From contig JANLYQ010000009.1 in the NCBI GenBank assembly GCA_031365725.1, forward strand, positions 1 through 52,215: a DNA stretch of 52,215 nt, written 5' to 3'. Position 1 is the stretch's first letter; each line of letters begins with the position of its first letter. The DNA comes from JANLYQ01 sp031365725. Its GTDB lineage: Bacteria > Actinomycetota > Actinomycetes > JACCUZ01. Both the position numbers and the translations under genes were made by a program. Below, in pieces: positions 25,048-33,814 of this stretch. Under the pieces are notes generated by a model, which saw only the letters and a program-made list of their open reading frames with translations, was not told where the DNA came from and ran no database searches.

Positions 25048-26022
25048 ATGCCGACCGCCTTGATCACTGGAGTCGCCGGGCAGGACGGCGCCTACTTGAG
25101 CACCCAGCTGCGCGAGCGGGGCTATCGGGTTGTCGGCATGGTCCAGCCGGGCAGCACGATCCGGCCCGAGCTGGCGGCGTACCTCGACGGGGTCGAGATC
25201 GTGACCGGCACGATGCGCGACACCGGCGCGCTGCGGGCGGTGATCGAGGGCAGCGACCCGGACGAGGTCTACAACCTGGCCGGGGTGTCGTCAGTCGCCC
25301 GGTCCTGGCACGAACCCGAGCTGACCGCTGACGTCAACGGCACCGGGCTGGTGCGGCTGGTGCAGGCGCTGGTCGAGCACCGCGAGCGCACGGGTCGCGA
25401 GCCGCGACTGCTGCAGGCGTCGAGCTCGGAGATGTTCGGGCTGCCGACAGCGCCGATGCAGGACGAAAGGACACCGCTGCGACCGCGCAGCCCGTATGCG
25501 TTGGCGAAGGCCTTCGCGCACGAGGCGGCCGTCATGTTCCGAGAGAGCCACGGCCTGCACGTGAGCTGCGTCGTGCTGTTCAACCACGAGAGCCCGCTGC
25601 GCCCCCCGACCTTCGTCACCCGCAAGATCAGCAGCACGGTGGCGGCGATCGGCCAGGGCCGGGCCGACCGGCTCGTGCTCGGCGACCTCGAGACCCGCCG
25701 CGACTGGGGCAGTGCGCGTGACTACGTCACCGCGATGTGGCTCGCGCTGCAGGCCGATGTCCCGGGTGACTTCGTCGTGGCCACCGGCGTGACGCACTCG
25801 ATCCGCGAATGGGTGGCGGCCGCGTTCGCCGTGGCCGGGGTCAGCGACTGGGAGGGCTTGGTGGGCACCGACCCTGCTCTGGTGCGCCCGCTCGAGCCGG
25901 GGCCGCTGGTGGGCGACGCCAGCCGCGCCCGCGACCTGCTCGGCTGGTCGCCGACGACGTCGTTCGAGGATCTCGTGGCGCAGATGGTCGAGGCCGACCT
26001 TGCGCGTGGCGCGGGCGCCTGA
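25048..26022 (+). CDS. GDP-mannose 4,6-dehydratase-like NDP-sugar SDR (divergent paralogue)
   Basis: A 324-residue extended SDR with TGVAGQDGAYL (7-17), a catalytic Ser/Glu group SSSEMFG (125-131), and Tyr150/Lys154 (YALAK), the arrangement of GDP-mannose 4,6-dehydratase. It lacks the RRSSSFNTxR loop that binds NADP and joins subunits in true Gmd; the position reads MVQPGSTIRP. It may be a dehydratase for another nucleotide sugar or a related GDP-sugar enzyme. The true Gmd of this locus is at 35759. One-base overlap with the following glycosyltransferase gene. Confidence 0.8.
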   Translation: MPTALITGVAGQDGAYLSTQLRERGYRVVGMVQPGSTIRPELAAYLDGVEIVTGTMRDTGALRAVIEGSDPDEVYNLAGVSSVARSWHEPELTADVNGTGLVRLVQALVEHRERTGREPRLLQASSSEMFGLPTAPMQDERTPLRPRSPYALAKAFAHEAAVMFRESHGLHVSCVVLFNHESPLRPPTFVTRKISSTVAAIGQGRADRLVLGDLETRRDWGSARDYVTAMWLALQADVPGDFVVATGVTHSIREWVAAAFAVAGVSDWEGLVGTDPALVRPLEPGPLVGDASRARDLLGWSPTTSFEDLVAQMVEADLARGAGA

Positions 26023-27119
26023 TGGTCGCCGACGACGATCGCCGGCTGCGGGTCCTGATCTGCATGCTGACGTTGGTGCCCGGCGCCATGGGCGGCAGCG
26101 AGACCTACGCCCGCGAGCTGCTCCGCGAGCTCGCCGACCGCGACCTCGACCTGCGCACCCTGGTGGCACCGGTCGGCCGCGGCTTCAGCGGCGCAAGCGG
26201 CAACCTGCCCGAGACCGTGGTCGAGGAGTTCCCGACGGGAGCGGCCATCTCGGCGCGCGCACGGGCCCTCGTGCTTGCCGCCGTACGGCGGGGAGCGCTG
26301 CGGCGGCGCACGGCCGGAGCCGACGTCGTGCACCACCCCTTCACCGTGCCGGTGCCGCCGGCTGGTCGCGGCCAGCGCTCGGTCGTGTCGCTGCTCGATG
26401 TGCAGCACCACGACCTGCCAGGGTTGTTCAGCCGGGCCGAGCGGGCCTACCGCAGCGTCACCTACGACCGGGCGGCACGGCGGGCCGACGCTGTCGTGAC
26501 CATCAGCCACTTCTGCAAGGACCGGATCGTGCACCACCTGGGCATCGAGCCGGACCGCATCCACGTCGCACACCTGGGGGTGCGGACCGAGGAGTTCACG
26601 CCCGCGCTCGGGCCGCGCGAGTCGTTCCTGCTCTATCCGGCGAAGGTGTGGCCGCACAAGAACCACCCGATGCTGCTCGCGGCGTTCCGGCTGCTGCGTG
26701 AGCGGCACCCGTCGTTGACCCTGGTGCTCACCGGGGCGAGCGCCGACGAGCTGCCCGCCGTGCCCGACGGCGTGCAGGTGCGTGGGCAGGTGTCGCGCGC
26801 CGAGCTGGTCGAGCTCTACCGGCGGGCCGCCGTGATGGTGTTCCCCAGCCGCTACGAGGGGTTCGGCCTGCCGCCGATCGAGGCGATGGCTTCCGGCTGC
26901 CCGGTCGCGGCGGCCGCCGTCGGGTCGCTGCCCGAGGTCGTCGGCGATGCCGGGGTGCTTTTCGACCCGGACGACGCGGAGGCGATCGCGGCCGGGGTCG
27001 AGCAGGCGCTGGACGACAGCGCCCGGCTGCAGCCGCTGGGGCTCCAGCGAGCCCGCACCTTCACCTGGGCCGGCTGCGCCGACGTGCACGAGCGGCTCTA
27101 TCGCTCGCTGGTCGGCTGA
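26022..27119 (+). CDS. Family 4 glycosyltransferase
   Basis: A 365-residue GT-B enzyme. N-terminal GGSETYARELLREL and the C-terminal donor-site block PSRYEGFGLPPIEAMASG with the E-x7-E pattern are diagnostic of GT4, as is YPAKVWPHKNHP. ATG at 26022 shares one base with the preceding stop (TGATG). The sugar is unknown; mannosyl or related transfer is common in this family. Confidence 0.9.
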   Translation: MVADDDRRLRVLICMLTLVPGAMGGSETYARELLRELADRDLDLRTLVAPVGRGFSGASGNLPETVVEEFPTGAAISARARALVLAAVRRGALRRRTAGADVVHHPFTVPVPPAGRGQRSVVSLLDVQHHDLPGLFSRAERAYRSVTYDRAARRADAVVTISHFCKDRIVHHLGIEPDRIHVAHLGVRTEEFTPALGPRESFLLYPAKVWPHKNHPMLLAAFRLLRERHPSLTLVLTGASADELPAVPDGVQVRGQVSRAELVELYRRAAVMVFPSRYEGFGLPPIEAMASGCPVAAAAVGSLPEVVGDAGVLFDPDDAEAIAAGVEQALDDSARLQPLGLQRARTFTWAGCADVHERLYRSLVG

Positions 27120-27150
27120 GCACGATGTCGGCACCCAGCGCCACCGGCGA

Positions 27151-27156
27151 TAGCCT
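27151..27156 (+). promoter_or_regulatory. -10 hexamer TAGCCT, leaderless start of rfbF
   Basis: TANNNT hexamer six bases before the ATG at 27163, with no Shine-Dalgarno, marking a separate transcript for the CDP-sugar genes. Confidence 0.45.
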
Positions 27157-27162
27157 CGCGCG

Positions 27163-27951
27163 ATGAAGGTTGTGATCCTCGCGGGCGGCCGCGGCACCCG
27201 GATCTCCGAGGAGACGCACGCGATCCCGAAACCGATGGTGACCATCGGCGGACGCCCGATCCTGTGGCACATCATGCGCCACTACGCGGCGTACGGGCAC
27301 AACGAGTTCGTCGTGGCCTGCGGCTACAAGGGCTACGTCATCAAGGAGTACTTCGCCAACTACCGCACCCACCAGAGCGACATCGCCGTCGACCTGGGTG
27401 CCGGCACGGTCGAGGTGCTCACCTCGGCCACCGAGGACTGGAAGATCACGCTGGTCGACACCGGCGAGGCCACGATGACCGGCGGTCGGGTGGGACGACT
27501 GGCGCCGATGCTGGACGACACGTTCCTGCTGACCTACGGCGACGGGGTCTCCGATGTCGATCTCGGCGCGCTCGTCGACTTCCACCGCGGGCAGGACGGT
27601 GCGCTCGCCACGGTGACCGCCGTGCACCCTGCGCCGCGCTTCGGTGCCTTGGAGATCGTCGACGGCCGCGTCACGCGGTTCCGGGAGAAGCCGGCCGACA
27701 GCGTCGACCGCATCAACGGGGGCTTCTTCGTGCTCGAGCCCGCGATCCTCGACCTGCTCACCGGCGACGACTGCACTCTGGAGGCCGCACCGCTGGCCAC
27801 TCTCGCCGCGCGGCAGCAGCTCGCTGCCTTTGCTCACGACGGTTTCTGGATGCCGATGGACACCCTGCGCGACCGGGACGAGCTCGAGCGGCTGTGGGCG
27901 CACGGCGACGCACCGTGGGTGCCGACCGCCGGTCCCGGGACGGCCCGGTGA
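27163..27951 (+). CDS. rfbF: Glucose-1-phosphate cytidylyltransferase
   Basis: A 262-residue nucleotidyltransferase making CDP-glucose from CTP and glucose-1-phosphate. Visible are LAGGRGTRISEET (6-18), IPKPMVTIGGRPILWHIM, and TYGDGVSDVD (metal site), with INGGFFV and GFWMPMDTLRD downstream, all characteristic of RfbF. Length is normal. Its stop overlaps the GTG start of the dehydratase gene, so the first two steps are coupled. Confidence 0.95.
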   Translation: MKVVILAGGRGTRISEETHAIPKPMVTIGGRPILWHIMRHYAAYGHNEFVVACGYKGYVIKEYFANYRTHQSDIAVDLGAGTVEVLTSATEDWKITLVDTGEATMTGGRVGRLAPMLDDTFLLTYGDGVSDVDLGALVDFHRGQDGALATVTAVHPAPRFGALEIVDGRVTRFREKPADSVDRINGGFFVLEPAILDLLTGDDCTLEAAPLATLAARQQLAAFAHDGFWMPMDTLRDRDELERLWAHGDAPWVPTAGPGTAR

Positions 27952-29060
27952 CGGTGCTCGACCCGCGTGGTGGCGGCGCCCTACCCGACCCGGCGTTCTG
28001 GCGCGGTCGACGGGTGCTGCTCACCGGGCACACCGGATTCAAGGGGTCGTGGCTCACCGCATGGCTGCAGCAGCTGGGTGCCGAGGTCCTCGGGGTGTCG
28101 CTGCCGGTGCCACCGTCGCAGCCCTCGCTCTGGGACCAGCTCGCGCTGACCGGCGTGCACGAGTGCCGCGCGGACATCGCCGGCGACAGCTGGGTCGGTG
28201 CGGCCATCGAGTTCGACCCCGAAGTCGTCTTTCACCTGGCCGCGCAGCCACTGGTGTCCGCGGGCTACGCCCAGCCTGCGTTGACGTTTGCCACCAATGT
28301 GCAGGGCACGGTCCGAGTGATGGAGACGGTAGACCGGCTGCTGACAGTGCGCTCCTGCGTCGTCGTCACCACCGACAAGGTCTACGAGGCGACAGCGCCG
28401 GGACCCTACGTCGAGGGTGACCGGCTCGGCGGGCACGACCCGTATGCCGCCAGCAAGGCCGCCGCCGAGCTGGTGGTCCGCTCGTGGCCCGACAAGTCCT
28501 CCACCGGGCGTCGCGCCACCGCCCGCGCCGGCAACGTCATCGGTGGCGGTGACTGGGCTCCTGACCGGCTGCTTCCCGACCTCGTCCGGGCCTGGCACGA
28601 CGGCCGCCCGGTCGAGCTGCGGCACCCCGAGGGCGTGCGGCCGTGGCAGCACATCCTCGAGCCGCTGCGCGGCTACCTGCTCTACGCCGAGGCGCTGTCC
28701 CGCGGTGACTCCGACCTCCCGGCCGCCCTCAACTTCGGTCCCGCCCCCACCGACGCGGTCACCGTCGGGGAGGTCGTCGCGCACGCGGCGACCACCTGGG
28801 CCGGCCTCGGCGGCAGCCCGCCCGACCCCCCGTCGTACGGCGCGGTGGGACAGGACTACATCGAGACCGGCGTCCTCACCCTCGACTCCACCGCGGCCGG
28901 GGCCAGCCTGTCGTGGGCGGGCCGGCTCGACTGGCGGCAGGCCGTCGATCTCACCCTCGCGTGGTACGCCGCGTTCCTGACCCGCCCCGAGCCCTCCGCC
29001 GCCGAGCTCGTCAGCGACCAGCTGTCCACCTACTCGACCCTGATGGGAACCCTGGCGTGA
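27948..29060 (+). CDS. rfbG: CDP-glucose 4,6-dehydratase
   Basis: A 370-residue extended SDR converting CDP-glucose to CDP-4-keto-6-deoxyglucose. NAD motif TGHTGFKGSWL, the active-site TTDKVYE, and YAASKAAAE (Tyr/Lys) are visible, as is RAGNVIGGGDW, typical of RfbG. GTG at 27948 forms a GTGA overlap with rfbF. It in turn overlaps the C-methyltransferase gene by GTGA. Confidence 0.95.
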   Translation: MTVLDPRGGGALPDPAFWRGRRVLLTGHTGFKGSWLTAWLQQLGAEVLGVSLPVPPSQPSLWDQLALTGVHECRADIAGDSWVGAAIEFDPEVVFHLAAQPLVSAGYAQPALTFATNVQGTVRVMETVDRLLTVRSCVVVTTDKVYEATAPGPYVEGDRLGGHDPYAASKAAAELVVRSWPDKSSTGRRATARAGNVIGGGDWAPDRLLPDLVRAWHDGRPVELRHPEGVRPWQHILEPLRGYLLYAEALSRGDSDLPAALNFGPAPTDAVTVGEVVAHAATTWAGLGGSPPDPPSYGAVGQDYIETGVLTLDSTAAGASLSWAGRLDWRQAVDLTLAWYAAFLTRPEPSAAELVSDQLSTYSTLMGTLA

Positions 29061-30337
29061 CCGAGCCGACCACCACAGACCCGACCAACGCAGCACCCGA
29101 CGAGCTGAGCCCCCGGGGCTCGGCGACCTGCCGGGCCTGCGGGCACACACCGCTGGTGTCGGTGCTCGACCTCGGACGCCAACCGCTGGCCAACGAGCTG
29201 CCGACCACCGCCGACGCCCCTGACGCGTTGTTCAGCCTGCACCTGCGAGTGTGCCCCGAGTGCGGTCTCGGTCAGGTCGGTGAATACGTCCTGCCCGAGC
29301 GCATCTTCGGCGACTACCCCTACCTGTCTTCGGTGAGCGCGTCCTGGCTGGAGCACGCGAAGGCCTATGCCGTCGGCAAGGACGCCGAGCTGGGTCTGGT
29401 CGCCGACGGCGGTCTCGTGGTCGAGGTGGCCAGCAACGACGGCTACCTGCTGCGACACTTCCTCGACCTGGGCGTCCCGGTCCTCGGCGTCGAACCGGCC
29501 GCCAACGTCGCCGAGATCGCCCGGTCGCGCGGGGTCGACACGATGACCGCGTTCTTCGGACGCGCGACCGCTGAGGCGGTCATCGCCAGTCACGGACACC
29601 CTCGCCTGGTCGCGGCCAACAATGTGATGGCGCACGTGCCCGACCTCGACGACTTCGTCGGTGGCTTTGCCGTGCTCTGCGACGACCGCACGGTGGTGAC
29701 GGTGGAGAACCCGTCGTTCGCCACCCTGCTGGCGGAGACGCAGTTCGACACGATCTACCACGAGCACTACTCCTACCTGTCCGCGCACACGGTCGCTCGC
29801 CTGGTCGCCCGGCACGGACTCGAGCTGGTCGACGTCGAGGACCTGCCGACCCACGGCGGCTCCTACCGCTACACGATCGTGCGCGCCGGCACCCGGGACG
29901 CGTCATCCCGGGTGCAGCAGGCGATCCACCAGGAGCTCGCTGCCGGGTTGCTGGATCCGGTCGCCTGGCAGGGTTTCGAGACCCGTAGCCGCTCCACGAT
30001 CACTGCTCTGCGCGGCTGGCTCGACGACCGGCACGCGGCCGGTGACGTCGTTGCGGGCTACGGGGCAGCGGCCAAGGGCAACACGTTGCTCAGCGCAGCC
30101 GAGGCGCGGGTCGAGGACCTCGTCGTCGTCGCCGACGGCAGCGTCGAGAAGCAGGGACGCTTCCTGCCCGGTGCCCGGGTGCCGATCGTGGCACCGGACG
30201 CGCTCCCAGCGACGGCCGCCACCGACGTGCTGGTGCTGCCGTGGAACATCGCCGACGAGATCGCTCCGCTGGTGACCGCGTTGCTGCCGCAGGCACGGGT
30301 CTGGATCGCGGTGCCAGAGCCACGGCAGATCGCGTGA
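29057..30337 (+). CDS. Sugar-nucleotide C-methyltransferase (TylC3/NovU type)
   Basis: A 426-residue SAM-dependent enzyme. The N-terminal zinc-binding domain has Cys25, 28, 66 and 69 (CRACG and CPECG); the SAM motif is VVEVASNDGYLL (121-132); DTIYHEHYSYLS carries the His/Tyr typical of C-3 methyltransferases; the C-terminal domain includes YGAAAKGNTLL. Enzymes of this family methylate C-3 (or C-5) of 4-keto-6-deoxy sugars. Directly following rfbF-rfbG, it is expected to act on CDP-4-keto-6-deoxyglucose. GTG start fixed by GTGA overlap. Confidence 0.9.
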   Translation: MTEPTTTDPTNAAPDELSPRGSATCRACGHTPLVSVLDLGRQPLANELPTTADAPDALFSLHLRVCPECGLGQVGEYVLPERIFGDYPYLSSVSASWLEHAKAYAVGKDAELGLVADGGLVVEVASNDGYLLRHFLDLGVPVLGVEPAANVAEIARSRGVDTMTAFFGRATAEAVIASHGHPRLVAANNVMAHVPDLDDFVGGFAVLCDDRTVVTVENPSFATLLAETQFDTIYHEHYSYLSAHTVARLVARHGLELVDVEDLPTHGGSYRYTIVRAGTRDASSRVQQAIHQELAAGLLDPVAWQGFETRSRSTITALRGWLDDRHAAGDVVAGYGAAAKGNTLLSAAEARVEDLVVVADGSVEKQGRFLPGARVPIVAPDALPATAATDVLVLPWNIADEIAPLVTALLPQARVWIAVPEPRQIA

Positions 30338-30371
30338 CGACGCGTCGTACGTCGGCAGCACTGCGACTGTC

Positions 30372-30908
30372 GTGACCATTTTCGAGCTCGGCCTGCCCGG
30401 GGTGTTGCTGCTCACCCCCGACGTGCACGCCGACGACCGCGGCACCTTCCACCGGGTCGTCGACCTTGCCGAGCTCGCGGGCCGCGGGCTGGATCCTGCG
30501 GTCGCGCAGGTGTCGGTGGCGACCAATCGTCGGGCCGGCACGGTGCGCGGCATGCACTACCAGGTCGCGCCGCACACCGAGGCCAAGACGCTGTGGGTGA
30601 CGCAGGGCTCGGTGCTCGACGTGCTGGTCGACCTGCGGCTGGGCGAGGCGACGTACGGCACCTGGATCTCGGTCCCGCTCTCGGCCGACGCCCCGCACGC
30701 CCTGCACGTGCCGCACGGCATCGCGCACGGCTATCAGACGCTGCTCGACGACACCTCGCTGACCTACCTCATCAGCACCCCGCACGACCCGGCCAGCGGC
30801 CGCACCCTGCACTGGCAGGACCCGACCATCGGCATCGACTGGCCGCTGCCGGTCACTGCGATCTCCGACCGCGACCGGGAGGCACCGACGTGGCCGCCGT
30901 CGTCCTGA
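30372..30908 (+). CDS. RmlC-like NDP-4-keto-6-deoxysugar epimerase
   Basis: A 178-residue cupin of the dTDP-4-dehydrorhamnose 3,5-epimerase family. DDRGTFHRV, the catalytic-His motif RGMHYQ, and PHGIAHGYQTL are visible. Because C-3 is expected to be methylated, it probably acts as a 5-epimerase, as for TylK in mycarose formation. GTG at 30372; overlaps the next gene by 19 bases. It lies in the CDP-sugar operon and no dTDP-sugar genes are present. Confidence 0.87.
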   Translation: MTIFELGLPGVLLLTPDVHADDRGTFHRVVDLAELAGRGLDPAVAQVSVATNRRAGTVRGMHYQVAPHTEAKTLWVTQGSVLDVLVDLRLGEATYGTWISVPLSADAPHALHVPHGIAHGYQTLLDDTSLTYLISTPHDPASGRTLHWQDPTIGIDWPLPVTAISDRDREAPTWPPSS

Positions 30909-31714
30909 TCACCGGGGCCACCGGCCTGATCGGGCGGTACGTCGTGGCGCACTGGGCGCTGCCCGACCTCGAGCCGGTGCCGTTGTCGAGCGCGTCCGAC
31001 CTGCTGTCGCCGGGCGCTGCAGCGGCAGTGGTCCGCGACGTGCGACCGGCGGCCGTGCTGCACCTGGCGTGGACCGCGAGCGGCACCCCGGGCTATCGCG
31101 ACGACGCGCGCAACGGCGCCTGGGTGACGGCGACCCACGAGCTCGCTGACGCGTGCGTCGAGGCCGGCGCGTGGTTCGTCGGCACCGGCACCGTCGTCGA
31201 CTCGGCACCGGTGGACGGCGACACCGACGCCTACACCGCGGCCAAGGTGCGGGTCCGCCGCGAGCTTGCCCCACTGATCGACTCCGGCGGCTGCAGCTGG
31301 CTGCGGCCCGCCTATGTCGTCGACCCGGACGTCGGCCGGCCGGCGGTGGTCGCCGCGGCGTTGGCCGCCCGTGCCTCCGGTGAGCCGGTGCACCTGCGGA
31401 CCCCCGGGTCGGTGCACGACTTCGTGCACGCCCGCGACGTGGCCAGCGCTGCTGCGGTCGTGCTGGGCGACCGGCTGGTCGGCGAGGTGCCGATCGGGTC
31501 GGGTGTCGCTCGCCCGGTCACCGACCTGGTGGCTGCGCTGGGCTGCGCGTGGGTGGCCGACCCGACCCAGGTGGCTGCCGTGGCGGCTGCGCCCACCGGC
31601 GTACGCACAGCGCCTGCACCGCCCATCCACGGCGCCGAGGCGGCAGACATCGCCCGGCTGCGAGAGCATGGCTGGACCCCGTTCTTCACCGAGGAGATGT
31701 TCGAGAGTGTCTGA
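30890..31714 (+). CDS. NAD-dependent epimerase/reductase (4-ketoreductase candidate)
   Basis: A 274-residue extended SDR with VLITGATGLIG at the N-terminus and YTAAK as the catalytic Tyr/Lys. Divergent otherwise. In sequence with the four upstream genes it is the likely final C-4 ketoreductase giving the finished CDP-sugar. GTG at 30890 has GGGAGG seven to eight bases upstream, which decides the start and gives a 19-base overlap with the epimerase gene. Confidence 0.82.
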   Translation: MAAVVLITGATGLIGRYVVAHWALPDLEPVPLSSASDLLSPGAAAAVVRDVRPAAVLHLAWTASGTPGYRDDARNGAWVTATHELADACVEAGAWFVGTGTVVDSAPVDGDTDAYTAAKVRVRRELAPLIDSGGCSWLRPAYVVDPDVGRPAVVAAALAARASGEPVHLRTPGSVHDFVHARDVASAAAVVLGDRLVGEVPIGSGVARPVTDLVAALGCAWVADPTQVAAVAAAPTGVRTAPAPPIHGAEAADIARLREHGWTPFFTEEMFESV

Positions 31715-32540
31715 TGTGACTGATGTGACCGTGCAACCTTCGACTGGGGCGACATCGCACGAGGAGCAGGTCTCGCACGCCGACGTCGTGCCCGCCGCCG
31801 ACGAGTTCGCATGCTCGCGGGACGGTTGGCGGGCGTCGCTCGGCGCCGACCACCCGCTCCGGGCTCAGGCCGTCGAGCTGCAGCTGGCCGCCGACGACCA
31901 TCACTTCACCTACCAGTGGGAGTGGCTCGGCGTGCCGGTGATCCGGCTGCCCGATGACGTGATGGTGCTGCAGCAGCTGTTCTGGTCCTATCGCCCGCAG
32001 CGCGTGGTCGAGACCGGCGTGGCTCGCGGCGGCAGCATGCTGCTGGACACGAGCCTGATGCAGCTGTGTGGCGAGACCCCGGCGGTCCTCGGTATCGACC
32101 TGCAGATCTTTGCCCACACCCACGACGCGCTACGGGACCACCCGGCTGCCGCCGGCGTCACGCTGCTCGAGGCTGACGCCACATCGACAACGGCGGCCGA
32201 CGCGACGCGCGATTTCCTCGGTGACGCCGAGCGGGCCGTGCTCGTGCTCGACAGCAACCACACCCACGACCACGTGCTCGGCGAGCTGCGACTGCTTGCG
32301 CCGCTGCTGCCGGTCGGCAGCTTTGTCCTCGTCGCCGACACGCTGGTCGAGGAGCTGCCGGCCGGCTACTACGCCAACCGGCCTTGGGACCGCGGCAACA
32401 ATCCCGCGACCGCACTGGCTGCCTTCCTCGCCGAGAACGACGACTTCACCCTCGACCGCGACTGGAGCCGGCGGGCCCTCGTCACCGAGTTCCGCGACGG
32501 CATCGCCCGGCGCACCGGGACCTCGTCATCACCGAGCTGA
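31707..32540 (+). CDS. CmcI-like (cephalosporin hydroxylase family) methyltransferase
   Basis: A 277-residue protein of the CmcI/RmbB family, SAM-dependent O-methyltransferases often found in surface sugar loci. VVETGVARGGSML is the SAM-binding motif, LGIDLQIF the second strand, and LVLDSNHTHDHVLGEL a family-specific metal-site block. GTG at 31707 has GAGGAG ten bases upstream and overlaps the previous stop by eight bases. May O-methylate the deoxysugar or a glycan end. Confidence 0.83.
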   Translation: MSDVTDVTVQPSTGATSHEEQVSHADVVPAADEFACSRDGWRASLGADHPLRAQAVELQLAADDHHFTYQWEWLGVPVIRLPDDVMVLQQLFWSYRPQRVVETGVARGGSMLLDTSLMQLCGETPAVLGIDLQIFAHTHDALRDHPAAAGVTLLEADATSTTAADATRDFLGDAERAVLVLDSNHTHDHVLGELRLLAPLLPVGSFVLVADTLVEELPAGYYANRPWDRGNNPATALAAFLAENDDFTLDRDWSRRALVTEFRDGIARRTGTSSSPS

Positions 32541-33814
32541 ATCCGGGTGTCGAGAGCGGCAGCGCGGGACGGCGGCTGGCCACCAGCACGTTGACCGTCG
32601 CTGCCGGCCTCACCGTGACCGGGCTCGGCACCGTTGCGATGATGGCGCTGACCGCTCGGTCGCTGCCCGCCGCGCAGTACGCCGCCTTCGCCGTGTGGTG
32701 GACGATGGCGGTGCTGCTCGGCACCAGCTTTGGCGTCTTCGAGGCCTATCTCGCCCGGTTGGTCGTCACGGAGGTCGCGGCTGGGCGCACTCCCACGCCC
32801 GCCACCGGGCTGATGATCGGACGTGCTCTCCTCGTCGTGCTGGCGGTCACCTGCCTCGTGCTGCCGATGTCGCCATGGCTGGGTGACCGCCTCTTCGCGG
32901 GGCACACTGGGGCCGCCCTGCTGCTGCCGTTGTTCACCGCTGCAGCCGCCACCCAGGCCCTGCAGCGCGGAGCGGCCACCGGGAGACGACGATTCGGTGC
33001 CATCGCCGGACAGCTGGCGACCGACGGGGTGCTGCGCATCGCGCTGGTCGCCGCCCTCGTGGCGGCCGGGGCCGACACAGTCACGTCACTCGCCCTGGTC
33101 TGCTGCTTGGCCGCGGCCGCGAGCCTCGTCGTGGGCAGCGCGCTGTGCCGGTCGTGGTGGGCAGCCCCGCGGCTGCGTGGACGCGAGGCGGCGATCCGCC
33201 CGCTGCTGTTCCTGCTCGCCGGTTCGGTCGGACCGCTGCTGGCCAACAACGGCTCGGTCCCGTGGTTGGCGAACACCCACGACGTGGGCACCTACACCCT
33301 CGGCGCCTTCGCCGGCGCAATCACCCTGAGCCGCATCCCTACCCAGTTCATCTCCGCGGCGTTCAGTCCGCTGCTGGCGCACCTGTCTCATGCGATCGAC
33401 GTCGGCGACGAGACCACGTTCCGCCACCTCCGCAGGCGGGCGATCATCACGGCCACGACGCTCGGTGTCGTCTACGTCTTCGTCTTTGCCGCACTGGGGC
33501 CAGCACTGCTGACCGCCTACCTCGGTCCTCGCTACCACCTCGGGGTCGGCTACCTCGCGGCTCTCGCTGCCGCCAGCAGCGTGATGTTCGTCGGGGTGGT
33601 GCAGCAGGCCGGCCTCGCGGCGCTGGACCGGTGGTCCTCTATCGCGGTCGCCTGGGGGGCCGGGACCGGCGCCTTCCTCACTGTGCTCGCGCTGCCGGGG
33701 GACGCCCTCCTGCGGGCCAGCCTCGCGCCCCTGGGTGCCGTGCTCGTCGCCGTCGTCCTGCTCATGGCCACGCGCATACACCTGGTGGGGCGAGTGGACG
33801 CAGCGTCAGGCTGA
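32537..33814 (+). CDS. Polysaccharide flippase-like membrane protein (MOP superfamily)
   Basis: About 425 residues with roughly 12 hydrophobic helices, in the layout of Wzx-type O-unit flippases (TVAAGLTVTGLGTVAMMALTA first helix, an internal basic loop RHLRRRAIITAT). The start is unclear: a CTG at 32537 would overlap the preceding stop (CTGA), TTG at 32591 is inside helix 1, and TTG at 32384 would add 51 Arg-rich residues antisense-like in character. I use 32537. The 3' end overlaps the convergent glycosyltransferase by nine bases. It implies lipid-linked units are flipped in addition to ABC export. Confidence 0.78.
   Translation: MNPGVESGSAGRRLATSTLTVAAGLTVTGLGTVAMMALTARSLPAAQYAAFAVWWTMAVLLGTSFGVFEAYLARLVVTEVAAGRTPTPATGLMIGRALLVVLAVTCLVLPMSPWLGDRLFAGHTGAALLLPLFTAAAATQALQRGAATGRRRFGAIAGQLATDGVLRIALVAALVAAGADTVTSLALVCCLAAAASLVVGSALCRSWWAAPRLRGREAAIRPLLFLLAGSVGPLLANNGSVPWLANTHDVGTYTLGAFAGAITLSRIPTQFISAAFSPLLAHLSHAIDVGDETTFRHLRRRAIITATTLGVVYVFVFAALGPALLTAYLGPRYHLGVGYLAALAAASSVMFVGVVQQAGLAALDRWSSIAVAWGAGTGAFLTVLALPGDALLRASLAPLGAVLVAVVLLMATRIHLVGRVDAASG

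Noticed and set aside
25722..27275. A 517-codon minus-strand frame across the Gmd-like and GT4 genes
   Set aside because: Antisense to two recognisable enzymes, with no domain of its own.
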